This document shows positions 1 through 7,482 of a stretch of 42,506 nucleotides of DNA, in pieces. A model generated the notes under the pieces. It was given only the letters and a program-made list of their open reading frames with translations, had not been told where the DNA came from and searched no databases. The stretch spans positions 1-42,506 of the forward strand of contig JAFLBM010000030.1 of NCBI GenBank assembly GCA_017303455.1, given 5' to 3'. Position 1 is the stretch's first letter. Every line of letters begins with the position of its first letter. The DNA is from Chitinophagales bacterium (GTDB taxonomy: Bacteria > Bacteroidota > Bacteroidia > Chitinophagales > Chitinophagaceae). The position numbers were made by a program, and so were the translations under genes.

Positions 1-417
1 AACGGTTTTATCCAATCCCATTTTCTTCCAGGTTCGGCCGCCGTCCAGTGTTTTATAAATGCCTGCACCGAGATTCAGCGAGTTGCGGGGATTTCCTTCA
101 CCCGTTCCCACCCAAACAACAGAAGGATTGGATTGCTGTATAGCAATCGATCCGATATTCTGAAGGGGTTGTTCATCGAAAACGGGTAACCAGGTATGAC
201 CACTGTTCTCTGTTTTCCAGATGCCCCCACTGGCGGCACCTACATAAATAATATTGGGATTAGCTACCACGGCATCAATAGCCGTGATGCGGCCACTCAT
301 ACCGGCCGGTCCCACATTACGGGGTTTTAAATTCCTGAACTGGTCTAGCGTAATTTTTTGTGCCTGGATAAAGCAGGCCATACAAAGAAGGACAGATAAC
401 AGGGCTATTTTTCGCAT
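1..417 (-). CDS. Secreted BNR/sortilin-like repeat protein, N-terminal part only
   Basis: The gene starts at the ATG at 417 and runs off the left edge of the window. The visible 139 residues begin with a signal peptide (MRKIALLSVLLCMACFIQAQ), followed by the text typical of large Bacteroidota exported proteins with sortilin/Vps10-like or BNR beta-propeller repeats: GPAGMSGRITAIDA, IYVGAASGGIWKT and VWVGTGEGNPRNS. In this family the YVGAASGGIWKT-type segments are propeller blades with the BNR Asp-box pattern. Proteins of this group are usually about 1000 residues long and sit outside the inner membrane. Their substrate is generally unknown and they are often loosely annotated as glycosyl hydrolases. 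Nothing visible here proves catalysis. It is transcribed away from the SRPBCC gene's start side, on the same strand. Confidence 0.8.
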   Translation of the reverse strand, partial: MRKIALLSVLLCMACFIQAQKITLDQFRNLKPRNVGPAGMSGRITAIDAVVANPNIIYVGAASGGIWKTENSGHTWLPVFDEQPLQNIGSIAIQQSNPSVVWVGTGEGNPRNSLNLGAGIYKTLDGGRTWKKMGLDKTV

Positions 418-498
418 ACAGGTAAGTTTTGGAACATTAAACTTACTGATTACGAACCGCCATGCAAAAAGTTTATATGAACGGTTGTTTAGCGGTAA

Positions 499-1521
499 TT
501 ATTCCACCAGGAAAATGATCCTGGTGAGCCATTTGGCCGTATCCTTCACCACACCCGGATCATTCATATACTGCTCAATGACCGGTGGTTTTTGTTTCAG
601 CTTATTTGTTAGCAGGTAGGCATCAATCGTTTTATACGCATCTGCTGTTTTATCATAGGCACCATAGTAATCAACATAAACAGCTTTTGATCCGCTTATA
701 TCAACAATTTTAATACTATCACTCTCGAGTTTTGTTCCTGCCGCTACAGGAATAGCTGCTGCCATATCGGCCTTCTGGTTCTTTTCATCCCATACATAGT
801 AAAACCCGGTTGGTATTCCGGGTTGTGCGCCAGCTTTGGACACTGCCTCATATATTTTGGGAAAATAAACAGCGAAGAACGAAGAGATATCCTCCCATTT
901 TATAGTCTCCCTGTACAGGGCAAAGGAAGAAGCCGGGAAATTCATCGGATTTACTTCATAAGTTTTAGCCGCAAGCCCCGTTCCTGTTTTTTCAATCGCT
1001 GCTTTCAGGTTCTGTAATCCTTCTTCAAAATCTTTCCCCATTTCTTTATCCATACTGGAAAAGAGATTAAAAATATTGGAGGGCCTCGGTGTGGCTAATT
1101 CAAAATCCCAGGTCACTTTGGTTTGCCCATTGATCTCTTCCAGCGAAAAGTCAGAATCAGCTTCCATTTGCCGGGGCTTTTCAAAATTGAGATGATATTT
1201 TATTTTTTTGTTCAGCGTAAGACTGATGATCTGCATTTTCCCTTCCCCCGATAATGCAGCATCACCAATCCAGGTATTAACAGCACCTGGCGTTCCATCC
1301 GTACCGGTGATTGTATTTTTTATAGTGGAATCATTCCGGCTCCAGACCGACCATTTATTGAAATTCTCCAGTTTCAGCAGGTAATTATATACTTCAGTCA
1401 CCGGTGCATTGATCGTTATGCTCCGTTCTGTTTTTTGTTTTACAGGCAACACCAGTACAAGGATCAGTGCAATAGCAATCACTACTAACAGAAGTATAGC
1501 CAGCTGTTTGATGATTTTCAT
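499..1521 (-). CDS. SRPBCC (START-like) domain fused to a GyrI-like effector-binding domain
   Basis: The 340-residue protein has one N-terminal membrane segment (about residues 5-27). A polyketide-cyclase/SRPBCC domain follows (about 33-180, with INAPVTEVYNYLLKLENFNKW at its start). The C-terminal half is a GyrI-like or AraC-effector-binding type domain (about 185-340, with FALYRETIKWEDISSFF and the closing MNDP..KDTAKW segment). Such fusions are common in Bacteroidota and are thought to bind small hydrophobic ligands near the membrane; the ligand is unknown. The ATG at 1521 is supported by a TAnnTTTG -7 box (TAAATTTG, 1552-1545 on the minus strand) about 24 nt upstream. The upstream gene is insulated by a terminator at 1574-1599, so this is probably a single-gene unit. 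Confidence 0.82.
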   Translation of the reverse strand: MKIIKQLAILLLVVIAIALILVLVLPVKQKTERSITINAPVTEVYNYLLKLENFNKWSVWSRNDSTIKNTITGTDGTPGAVNTWIGDAALSGEGKMQIISLTLNKKIKYHLNFEKPRQMEADSDFSLEEINGQTKVTWDFELATPRPSNIFNLFSSMDKEMGKDFEEGLQNLKAAIEKTGTGLAAKTYEVNPMNFPASSFALYRETIKWEDISSFFAVYFPKIYEAVSKAGAQPGIPTGFYYVWDEKNQKADMAAAIPVAAGTKLESDSIKIVDISGSKAVYVDYYGAYDKTADAYKTIDAYLLTNKLKQKPPVIEQYMNDPGVVKDTAKWLTRIIFLVE

Positions 1522-1544
1522 ATCCTGGTTTTAATGCGGACACA

Positions 1545-1552
1545 CAAATTTA
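1545..1552 (-). promoter_or_regulatory. Candidate -7 promoter box of the SRPBCC/GyrI gene
   Basis: TAAATTTG on the minus strand fits the Bacteroidota -7 consensus TAnnTTTG. It lies 23 nt from the ATG, just beyond the terminator of the preceding gene. No clear TTG is visible at the -33 position, so support is moderate. Confidence 0.4.
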
Positions 1553-1573
1553 ATTTTTTAAATGGTATGTACT

Positions 1574-1599
1574 AAAAAACCCCGCCGGGGCAGGGTTTC
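1574..1599 (-). terminator. Rho-independent terminator of the M16 protease gene
   Basis: Read on the minus strand, a GC-rich hairpin (AAACCCTG paired with CGGGGTTT, with G-U wobble) is followed by a T run. It starts about five bases after the protease stop codon. Confidence 0.75.
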
Positions 1600-1603
1600 T
1601 CTG

Positions 1604-4444
1604 TTAAAATGGTTTAAGTGTTTTGTCCTCTGTTTTCTCAGGCTTTAAAACGGCCCTGATATATTGGGCAGGGTTCACATATTTTTTGGCAGCAGCCTGG
1701 ATCATTTTCCCGGTTAGTTCACTGATCTGTTTTTCCTTTTGTAAGATCGCTTTGGGATCATTGCCATAGAAATAAGCATCAAACAAACTGGCAGACCAGA
1801 ACTGGTTTTGTTTCATATCCACTTCCAGTTTTCTTTTTTGCTGTTCTTTGATCTTGGCCAGGTCCTCAGCAGCGACCCCATTTTTAATAATCTTATTCAG
1901 TTCGGCGATCGAAGCCTTGGTCAATGTATCCGCATTCTCCGGGGCACAGGGGAATGAAATATAAAACGAAGAATACGAATAAGGGATCTTTTGCATGGAT
2001 CCCCCGGCACCCACACCATAAACGCCGCCTTTCTCTTCCCGGAGTTGTTCCACCAGTTTAATGCTCATCACTTCACCGAGACTTTTTAGTGCATACGCAT
2101 CTTTGGCATTATAAGGAGCCGGGTTATTAAAAACAATATTCACCTGGCTTTGCGGTTCCGTTCCTTTGTTGATCTGTTTTTCCACTTTACCGGCAGGCGG
2201 GCGGATACCCAGATCTTTGAAGGTTTCTTTCTTACCGGTGGAAGGAAGGCTACCCAAATATTTTTCCAGTAAGGGTTTGATGCTGTCTTCGTTAACAGCA
2301 CCCACAAACAGGAAGGTGAAATCACCGGCATTGCCAAACCGCTCTTTGTAGATCTGTATCGCCTTATCAAGATTTACTTTATCAAAATCTTCGGGTTTGG
2401 GGAACCGGCCGCCACGAAGATGATTTTTGCTCATCAGTTTTTGAAATTCATTACTGTAATAATATTGCGGGTCTGACAGCACATTGGCATAAACCTGTTT
2501 TTGTTTGGTAATAAACGAGCTGAAAGCATCTTTATCTTTCCGGGGTGCTGTGAAATAAAGATGGGCAAGCTGTAAGAAAGTTTCTATTTCTTTAGGGATA
2601 GTGCTGCCATTCATTCCTTCGCTGTAATTAGCAATATTCACCGACAGGCTGGTGTTTTTTCCTTTCAGCATGTTGCCCAGGTCAACGGCATTAAAATCGC
2701 TTACCCCGCTTTGCTGTACGATGGCGGCTGCATTGATGGCAGAATAATAATCGGCATCTTTTACCAGCGAATGCCCACCCTTACTAAATGCCCTGACGAT
2801 AATCTCATCATTTTTGAATGTAGTGGGTTTCAGTATTACCGTAACCCCGTTGGATAATTTCAGCGTGGTGGTGCCCAGTTCTTCATCGGTGACAGATGAT
2901 ATGATCTTACCGGCTTTCAGTTTACTGCCATCCATTAACGAACTGGCGAGTATTTTTTCTTTATACGGCTCTATAGCGGCCACATCCACTGCACTGATGA
3001 TGTTTTTTACTTCTTCTTCAGAGGGAATTTTTACTCCTTCTTTGTCCGGGGCATTCATGGTGACCACCATATTGTCTTTGCTGATCCAGGCAGCGGCCAG
3101 TTTATTGATATCTTCCAGCTTCACGGTGGCCAGGTATTGTTTTACAAAATCATATTCCCATTCAATACCCGGTATCGGTTCACTGACCAGGAAATTATTG
3201 ACATATTCACTGACATATTTAAAGGATTCTTCTTTTTCCCGTTCATTGAATACCTGATCATAAAAACTTTGCGTTTGTTTTTTCTGGCGGCTGAATTCGG
3301 TTTCAGTAAAACCATGTAACTGAATACGGCGGGCTTCTTCGAGCAGGCTTTTAAGTGATTTACTCATGCCCGTATCGCTGCTGTTGGCATATAACTGGAA
3401 AGCGTCTTTGGTCCTTGCATAGCTGCTGCCATAATAAGAACCGGCACCGATAAAAGGTGGATTGGGTTGTAAGGCCAGCTCCCGGAAACGGCTGTTGAGC
3501 ATACCGGTAAACAGCATTTGGTTCATATAGCGGACATAATCACCCATGGTCTTTTCGGGTTGCGTTTCTTTTTTAAACATTACTTCAATAGCCGGGAAGG
3601 CTGTCTCTTTATCTTTTGCAACTACCGTAAGTATCTCCTGGTGATCAGGAACCGGGAATGATTCTCTTTTGCGGGGAGCAGCAGCGGCAGGTATATCACC
3701 AAATACCTCTTTGATCTTTTTCTCCATTTCATTCACATCAATATCACCCACAGCAATCACCGCCTGCATATCGGGACGGTACCAGTCTTTGTAAAAATTT
3801 CTCAGGGCGGCATGAGTAAAACGTTCCAGTGATTCTTTGGTACCGATTGGCAGCCGGTCAGCGTATTTTGACCCCCGGTATTGCACCGGTAATGTTTGTT
3901 TCATCATCCGCTCATCGGCCCCGCGGCTCAGCCTCCATTCTTCAATGACAACGCCTCTCTCTTTTTCTATTTCTAACGAATCAAGTGTTGCATTGTGTGC
4001 CCAGTCTTCCAGTATCTGTAATCCTTTGTCAACAAGACCCGGTTTATCAGTCGGCACCGGAAGTATATAAACAGTTTCATCAAAACCGGTATAAGCATTC
4101 AGGTCTGCTCCAAACTGCACCCCGATACTCTGCAGGTAATTCACCAGTTCATTTTTGGGAAAACGTTTGGTACCATTAAAATTCATATGCTCCATAAAAT
4201 GAGCCAGCCCCAACTGGTCATCATCTTCCAGCACAGAGCCGGCATTCACCACCAGCCGCAGTTCCACTCTTTTTTCGGGCAGGCTGTTCTTGCGGATATA
4301 ATAGGTAAGACCGTTGGCCAGTTTACCAATCTTTACATTGGGATCAACGGGCATCAGTTGTGAACGGTCGATCTGTGACCAGCCTGTTAACAACAGGCAA
4401 ACGGCCAATGCTGATAACAGCAGGTGTTTTTTTAACTTGTTCAT
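1604..4444 (-). CDS. M16 family zinc metallopeptidase, two-module (pitrilysin/processing-peptidase type)
   Basis: The protein is 946 residues from the ATG at 4444. The longer open frame to 4534 is rejected because it would run through the upstream terminator, and the chosen start gives a clean signal peptide (MNKLKKHLLLSALAVCLLL). The inverted zinc motif HFMEH lies at residues 82-86 and the distal glutamate lies in the ERGVVIEEW segment. The N-terminal half is the catalytic M16 module and the C-terminal half is the inactive M16_C-type module, with the usual RxxxY-like region (QLREEKGGVYGVG) near residue 830. This length matches Bacteroidota periplasmic or outer-membrane associated M16 proteases that degrade peptides; the substrate is unknown. 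It lies between two terminators and is probably monocistronic. Confidence 0.93.
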   Translation of the reverse strand: MNKLKKHLLLSALAVCLLLTGWSQIDRSQLMPVDPNVKIGKLANGLTYYIRKNSLPEKRVELRLVVNAGSVLEDDDQLGLAHFMEHMNFNGTKRFPKNELVNYLQSIGVQFGADLNAYTGFDETVYILPVPTDKPGLVDKGLQILEDWAHNATLDSLEIEKERGVVIEEWRLSRGADERMMKQTLPVQYRGSKYADRLPIGTKESLERFTHAALRNFYKDWYRPDMQAVIAVGDIDVNEMEKKIKEVFGDIPAAAAPRKRESFPVPDHQEILTVVAKDKETAFPAIEVMFKKETQPEKTMGDYVRYMNQMLFTGMLNSRFRELALQPNPPFIGAGSYYGSSYARTKDAFQLYANSSDTGMSKSLKSLLEEARRIQLHGFTETEFSRQKKQTQSFYDQVFNEREKEESFKYVSEYVNNFLVSEPIPGIEWEYDFVKQYLATVKLEDINKLAAAWISKDNMVVTMNAPDKEGVKIPSEEEVKNIISAVDVAAIEPYKEKILASSLMDGSKLKAGKIISSVTDEELGTTTLKLSNGVTVILKPTTFKNDEIIVRAFSKGGHSLVKDADYYSAINAAAIVQQSGVSDFNAVDLGNMLKGKNTSLSVNIANYSEGMNGSTIPKEIETFLQLAHLYFTAPRKDKDAFSSFITKQKQVYANVLSDPQYYYSNEFQKLMSKNHLRGGRFPKPEDFDKVNLDKAIQIYKERFGNAGDFTFLFVGAVNEDSIKPLLEKYLGSLPSTGKKETFKDLGIRPPAGKVEKQINKGTEPQSQVNIVFNNPAPYNAKDAYALKSLGEVMSIKLVEQLREEKGGVYGVGAGGSMQKIPYSYSSFYISFPCAPENADTLTKASIAELNKIIKNGVAAEDLAKIKEQQKRKLEVDMKQNQFWSASLFDAYFYGNDPKAILQKEKQISELTGKMIQAAAKKYVNPAQYIRAVLKPEKTEDKTLKPF

Positions 4445-4490
4445 ACCGGTTTCTTTTGGGAACGTAAATGTATTTACAAGCCGTTGCTTT

Positions 4491-4526
4491 GAAAAATAAA
4501 AAACCCCGCATTGGATAAGCGGGGTT
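4491..4526 (-). terminator. Rho-independent terminator downstream of msrB
   Basis: Perfect 8-bp stem AACCCCGC/GCGGGGTT (4502-4509 with 4519-4526) and a 9-nt loop. On the minus strand it is followed by a T-rich tract (4501-4491). It lies between the msrB stop and the M16 start. Confidence 0.85.
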
Positions 4527-4548
4527 ACGATCATAAGGAGGATCAGCT

Positions 4549-5136
4549 CTATTGTTGAGGTTTTTCCTTGTTGTACTGTTTTTCAGCATCTTTTGCCCTG
4601 GCAAAATCAAGAATAACACCGTTGATACAATACCGGAGACCCGTTGGGGGAGGCCCGTCTTCAAACACATGTCCCAAATGCGCTTTACAACGGCCGCATT
4701 GTACTTCTGTTCTTTCCATGCCATGGGTATTGTCTGGAGTATAAATAATACTGCTTTTACTAATGGGTTGATAAAAACTGGGCCAGCCACAACCACTTTC
4801 AAACTTGGTATCACTTTGAAACAAGGCATTGCCGCAGGCAGCGCAATAGTAAGTGCCTTTCTCTTTAAAATTTTCAAACTTACTGGTCCAGGGTCTTTCC
4901 GTTCCTTTTTTGCGGGCTATATAATAAACATCTTCAGGTAATATTTTCTTCCATTCTTCTTCGCTCAGGGTCACTTTTGAGCTGTCTGAATTTGAGTAAA
5001 CGGGGTTCTTTTTGCTGCTGCTGTCCATTTTCGGGGTATTTGTGGTTGATGAATTATCCTGGGAATAACTGCATTGCTGCAGCAGGGAGGCACTAAGCAA
5101 TACCAGTATAAGTCTTGTTTTTATCATAATCGTCAT
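4549..5136 (-). CDS. msrB: Peptide-methionine (R)-S-oxide reductase, envelope lipoprotein form
   Basis: The enzyme reduces methionine-R-sulfoxide in proteins. The SelR domain covers about residues 58-185. It carries both zinc-binding cysteine pairs (YYCAACG and VQCGRCKAH), the SGCGWPSFY segment, and the catalytic Cys in RYCING. The N-terminus has a hydrophobic leader followed by QQCSYSQ, a relaxed Bacteroidota-type lipobox, so it is probably membrane-anchored in the periplasm and repairs envelope proteins. Two starts are possible: ATG at 5136, or the in-frame ATG at 5127, which gives a more usual leader (MIKTRLILVLL). A -7 box TAGATTTG lies at 5154-5147, about 10 nt from the first ATG. It is divergent from adk. 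Confidence 0.92.
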   Translation of the reverse strand: MTIMIKTRLILVLLSASLLQQCSYSQDNSSTTNTPKMDSSSKKNPVYSNSDSSKVTLSEEEWKKILPEDVYYIARKKGTERPWTSKFENFKEKGTYYCAACGNALFQSDTKFESGCGWPSFYQPISKSSIIYTPDNTHGMERTEVQCGRCKAHLGHVFEDGPPPTGLRYCINGVILDFARAKDAEKQYNKEKPQQ

Positions 5137-5275
5137 TTTAAGTTAACAAATCTACGGGAACAAGGTTGGGTTGGTTTGTCCGGCGAAAGACAAACACCTG
5201 TTCTTAACTTTTCATTAGCCCGGATGATTCTTGTCAAAACTTAGTGGTGAAACAGGATTTTTAGCCCCGGAACAT

Positions 5276-5283
5276 TATATTTG
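5276..5283 (+). promoter_or_regulatory. Candidate -7 promoter box of adk
   Basis: TATATTTG matches TAnnTTTG and lies 27 nt upstream of the adk ATG. The -33 region is T-rich (5258-5264) but has no perfect TTTG. Confidence 0.45.
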
Positions 5284-5310
5284 TTGCTTCACCAAGGTTA
5301 GCCATTGCTT

Positions 5311-5889
5311 ATGTTTAATTTGATCCTCTTTGGTCCCCCCGGCAGCGGAAAAGGCACACAATCAGAAAGATTGGTTGAGAAATACGGGCTGGTCCATCTT
5401 TCCACCGGCAACTTGTTGCGGGAGGAAATTTCCCAGAAAACACCCCTCGGGCTGGAAGCCAAAAGCTTTATGGATAAAGGCCAGTTGGTGCCGGATGAAG
5501 TGGTGATCGGCATGGTGGATTCGTATTTTGATAAGCATAAAGAAGCCAAAGGGTTCCTGTTTGACGGGTTTCCCCGCACCGTGGCCCAGGCTGTGGCATT
5601 AGATAAATTACTGGAGTTGAAAAAAACAGAGATTACTTCTGTGCTGGCACTGGAAGTGGGGGAAGAGGAACTGGTAAAACGGCTGCTGAACAGGGGAAAG
5701 ACCTCGGGCAGAAGTGATGATACGAATGAAGAAGTGATCCGGAAACGGTTTTTTGTATATAGTAATGAAACAACACCCGTGGCGGAGCATTATAAAAAGG
5801 CCCGGAAGTTTCATCCCATCAAAGGAGAGGGAACCGTGGATGATATCTTCTCCGCCATCAGTGATGCCATTAATAAGAAATTAAGATAA
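5311..5889 (+). CDS. adk: Adenylate kinase
   Basis: The enzyme catalyses ATP + AMP = 2 ADP in the cytosol. The protein is 192 residues from the ATG at 5311; an in-frame TTG two codons earlier is not needed. The P-loop is GPPGSGKG (residues 8-15), the AMP-binding segment HLSTGNLLREE follows, then FDGFPRT and the NRGKTSGRSDD region. The LID is of the short form without the four zinc cysteines, normal for Bacteroidota enzymes of about 190 residues. It stands alone between a divergent msrB and its own terminator. Confidence 0.97.
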   Translation: MFNLILFGPPGSGKGTQSERLVEKYGLVHLSTGNLLREEISQKTPLGLEAKSFMDKGQLVPDEVVIGMVDSYFDKHKEAKGFLFDGFPRTVAQAVALDKLLELKKTEITSVLALEVGEEELVKRLLNRGKTSGRSDDTNEEVIRKRFFVYSNETTPVAEHYKKARKFHPIKGEGTVDDIFSAISDAINKKLR

Positions 5890-5908
5890 AGGAGCTTTAG
5901 TTTGTTGA

Positions 5909-5939
5909 AATGCCGGCGTAATGACCGGCATTTTGTTTT
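5909..5939 (+). terminator. Rho-independent terminator of adk
   Basis: Perfect 8-bp stem AATGCCGG/CCGGCATT (5909-5916 with 5925-5932) with an 8-nt loop, followed by TTGTTTTG. Confidence 0.85.
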
Positions 5940-5982
5940 GCAAAACCGGTTTTCGTAAACTTGCAACCTGTAAGCTTGTCAC

Positions 5983-6462
5983 ATGAGTATTGAAAAGGAG
6001 AATTTCCTGCGCACCAAACTGGTTGCTTACCTGCAACAACTGAATCCCGCCACTACAGCCCGCTGGGGCAAAATGAGTGTGCAGCAAATGATCGAACATT
6101 ATGCAGGTGATGCTGTGCGCAATGCAAATGGCCGATTAAAAACAGATAGCATACTGACGCCGGCCGGTAACCTGGAACGTATGCGGGAATTCATGATGAG
6201 TGATAAACCCTTTAAGCAAAATACAAAGAACCCTTTGCTGGGGGAAGAGCCTGCGCCACTGCGTTATAAAACTGTGCAGGGTGCCATTGGCGCCCTGCAA
6301 CAGGAGTTGATCTATTTTTTTGAAGCTTTTGAAAAAGAACCGGGATTGATCACCCGGAATCCTTTTTTTGGCGACCTCAACTTTGATCAGAATGTGCAAC
6401 TGCTCTACAAACATGCCTTGCATCACCTCCGGCAGTTTGGGGTGGAGCCGCTGAGAACTTAA
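5983..6462 (+). CDS. DUF1569 (DinB-like four-helix) protein
   Basis: The 159-residue soluble protein has the features of the DUF1569/DinB superfamily. These are an early ARWGKMSVQQMIEHYAGDA helix with a metal-ligand-type His and a closing LYKHALHHLRQFGVE helix with HHLRQFG near the C-terminus. DinB-fold proteins often bind a divalent metal through three histidines and some are thiol transferases; the reaction of this member is unknown. The stop codon overlaps the stop codon of the convergent lipoprotein gene by four bases (6459-6462), so no terminator separates them. Confidence 0.8.
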   Translation: MSIEKENFLRTKLVAYLQQLNPATTARWGKMSVQQMIEHYAGDAVRNANGRLKTDSILTPAGNLERMREFMMSDKPFKQNTKNPLLGEEPAPLRYKTVQGAIGALQQELIYFFEAFEKEPGLITRNPFFGDLNFDQNVQLLYKHALHHLRQFGVEPLRT

Positions 6463-6920
6463 AGCTTTGCTTTCAGCAGGGAGTCGGCTTTTGCAAGACT
6501 GCCCAGGATCGCTTCTTTCACTTTGCCTACTTTCATCTTTTCGTCGGTCAGGTATTTTATTCGTTGCTCTGCATCATTCAGCGAAGAGTCCATATTAAAT
6601 TCTTCCATCCATTTATTCATGGCAAACTCAGCATAACTCAGGTCTTTAGCCAGGCTGTCGATCTTTGCTTTCAGCGGGGCGGCTGCCTGCTGTGCCTTTG
6701 CCGGCAGTTTTGCAATTGAATCCAGCCATTGCTGCGCTTGTTTTTGTGCAGCCGATAATTTTGGCATTTTACCCATCCCCACGTCATGCCCTTCCATCAC
6801 TTCATGCATCAGGCTGTCTGCTTCAGTTTTTGGAGCAGAACCGGCATGGTTATGTTTGTCATCGTTATTACAAGCGAATAGTATGAATGCACTTGCTAAA
6901 AGCAGGATCAGTTTTTTCAT
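6459..6920 (-). CDS. Small helical lipoprotein of unknown function
   Basis: The 153-residue protein begins with a lipoprotein signal (MKKLILLLASAFILFACNND). A His/Asp-rich linker follows, and the remaining 110 residues are strongly predicted alpha helix rich in Ala, Lys, Asp and Leu (SIAKLPAKAQQAAAPLKAKI, DSLAKDLSYAEFAMNKW). Similar Bacteroidota proteins are sometimes labelled viral A-type inclusion protein, a coiled-coil artefact rather than a function. The gene is followed on the same strand, after about 50 bp, by no further gene and converges on the DUF1569 gene. The neighbouring small secreted protein (6972-7361) lies upstream on the same strand and may be cotranscribed. Confidence 0.72.
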   Translation of the reverse strand: MKKLILLLASAFILFACNNDDKHNHAGSAPKTEADSLMHEVMEGHDVGMGKMPKLSAAQKQAQQWLDSIAKLPAKAQQAAAPLKAKIDSLAKDLSYAEFAMNKWMEEFNMDSSLNDAEQRIKYLTDEKMKVGKVKEAILGSLAKADSLLKAKL

Positions 6921-6971
6921 GTAGTAATTGCGTTTAAATATTCCGGAATGATAAATACAATTGCAAATTTA

Positions 6972-7361
6972 TTACTGTTTATGATCTTCACCTTTGCATT
7001 TTTCGGTCATTTCATGAAACAGGTCATGCAAGGCCGTTAATTTTTCGGTGATCTGTTTGTCTGTTCCATTGTTTTTGATCAGCTTTTGCAATTCTTTACT
7101 GCCTTTTACCAGTTTTTTTAATTGTTCTTTAATGGCAGCTTTATTAAAACCCTCCGGGGCGGTGGAAGTTTTCCAGGCTACTGCTTTGTCGATCATTTCC
7201 TGGCTGCGGGTTTTAATAGGGTCCAGTTTTCCTTCTTCAGCCGGGTGGAAAGTGGCACTCATGATATCATGGAAATCGCTTAATTCTTTCCATTTGGCCT
7301 GGGCCGAAACAGCAACGGTAAGCCCTATTAAAATAACGAGCAGGCTGGCAATCTTTTTCAT
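6972..7361 (-). CDS. Small secreted helical protein of unknown function
   Basis: The 129-residue protein has a clean signal peptide (MKKIASLLVILIGLTVAVSA, cleavage likely after AQA). The mature part is helical and Lys-rich, with conserved-looking His residues (DFHDIMSATFHPAEEG and HDLFHEMTEKCKGEDHK). The His spacing and the single Cys near the C-terminus suggest a metal- or haem-associated helical bundle, but no CxxCH motif is present and no family can be assigned. It lies 51 bp upstream of the lipoprotein gene on the same strand, so the pair may form a small envelope operon. Confidence 0.65.
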   Translation of the reverse strand: MKKIASLLVILIGLTVAVSAQAKWKELSDFHDIMSATFHPAEEGKLDPIKTRSQEMIDKAVAWKTSTAPEGFNKAAIKEQLKKLVKGSKELQKLIKNNGTDKQITEKLTALHDLFHEMTEKCKGEDHKQ

Positions 7362-7482
7362 AATCGTGTGTTTTTAGACGCCAAAGTAAAATGCCCACGT
7401 ATTTTTTACCATGACTAAAATCATTTGACCGGTTCTTTTTGTTTTTCGGGTAATTTCGTTATGCTAAAAGATGCTTGCAATA

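Noticed and set aside
4445..4534. N-terminal extension of the M16 protease
   Set aside because: It would run across the msrB terminator and hide the signal peptide that begins at the ATG at 4444.
4344..4877. 177-codon minus-strand frame overlapping msrB and the M16 start
   Set aside because: Out-of-frame shadow; msrB has full catalytic motifs and a terminator interrupts the region.
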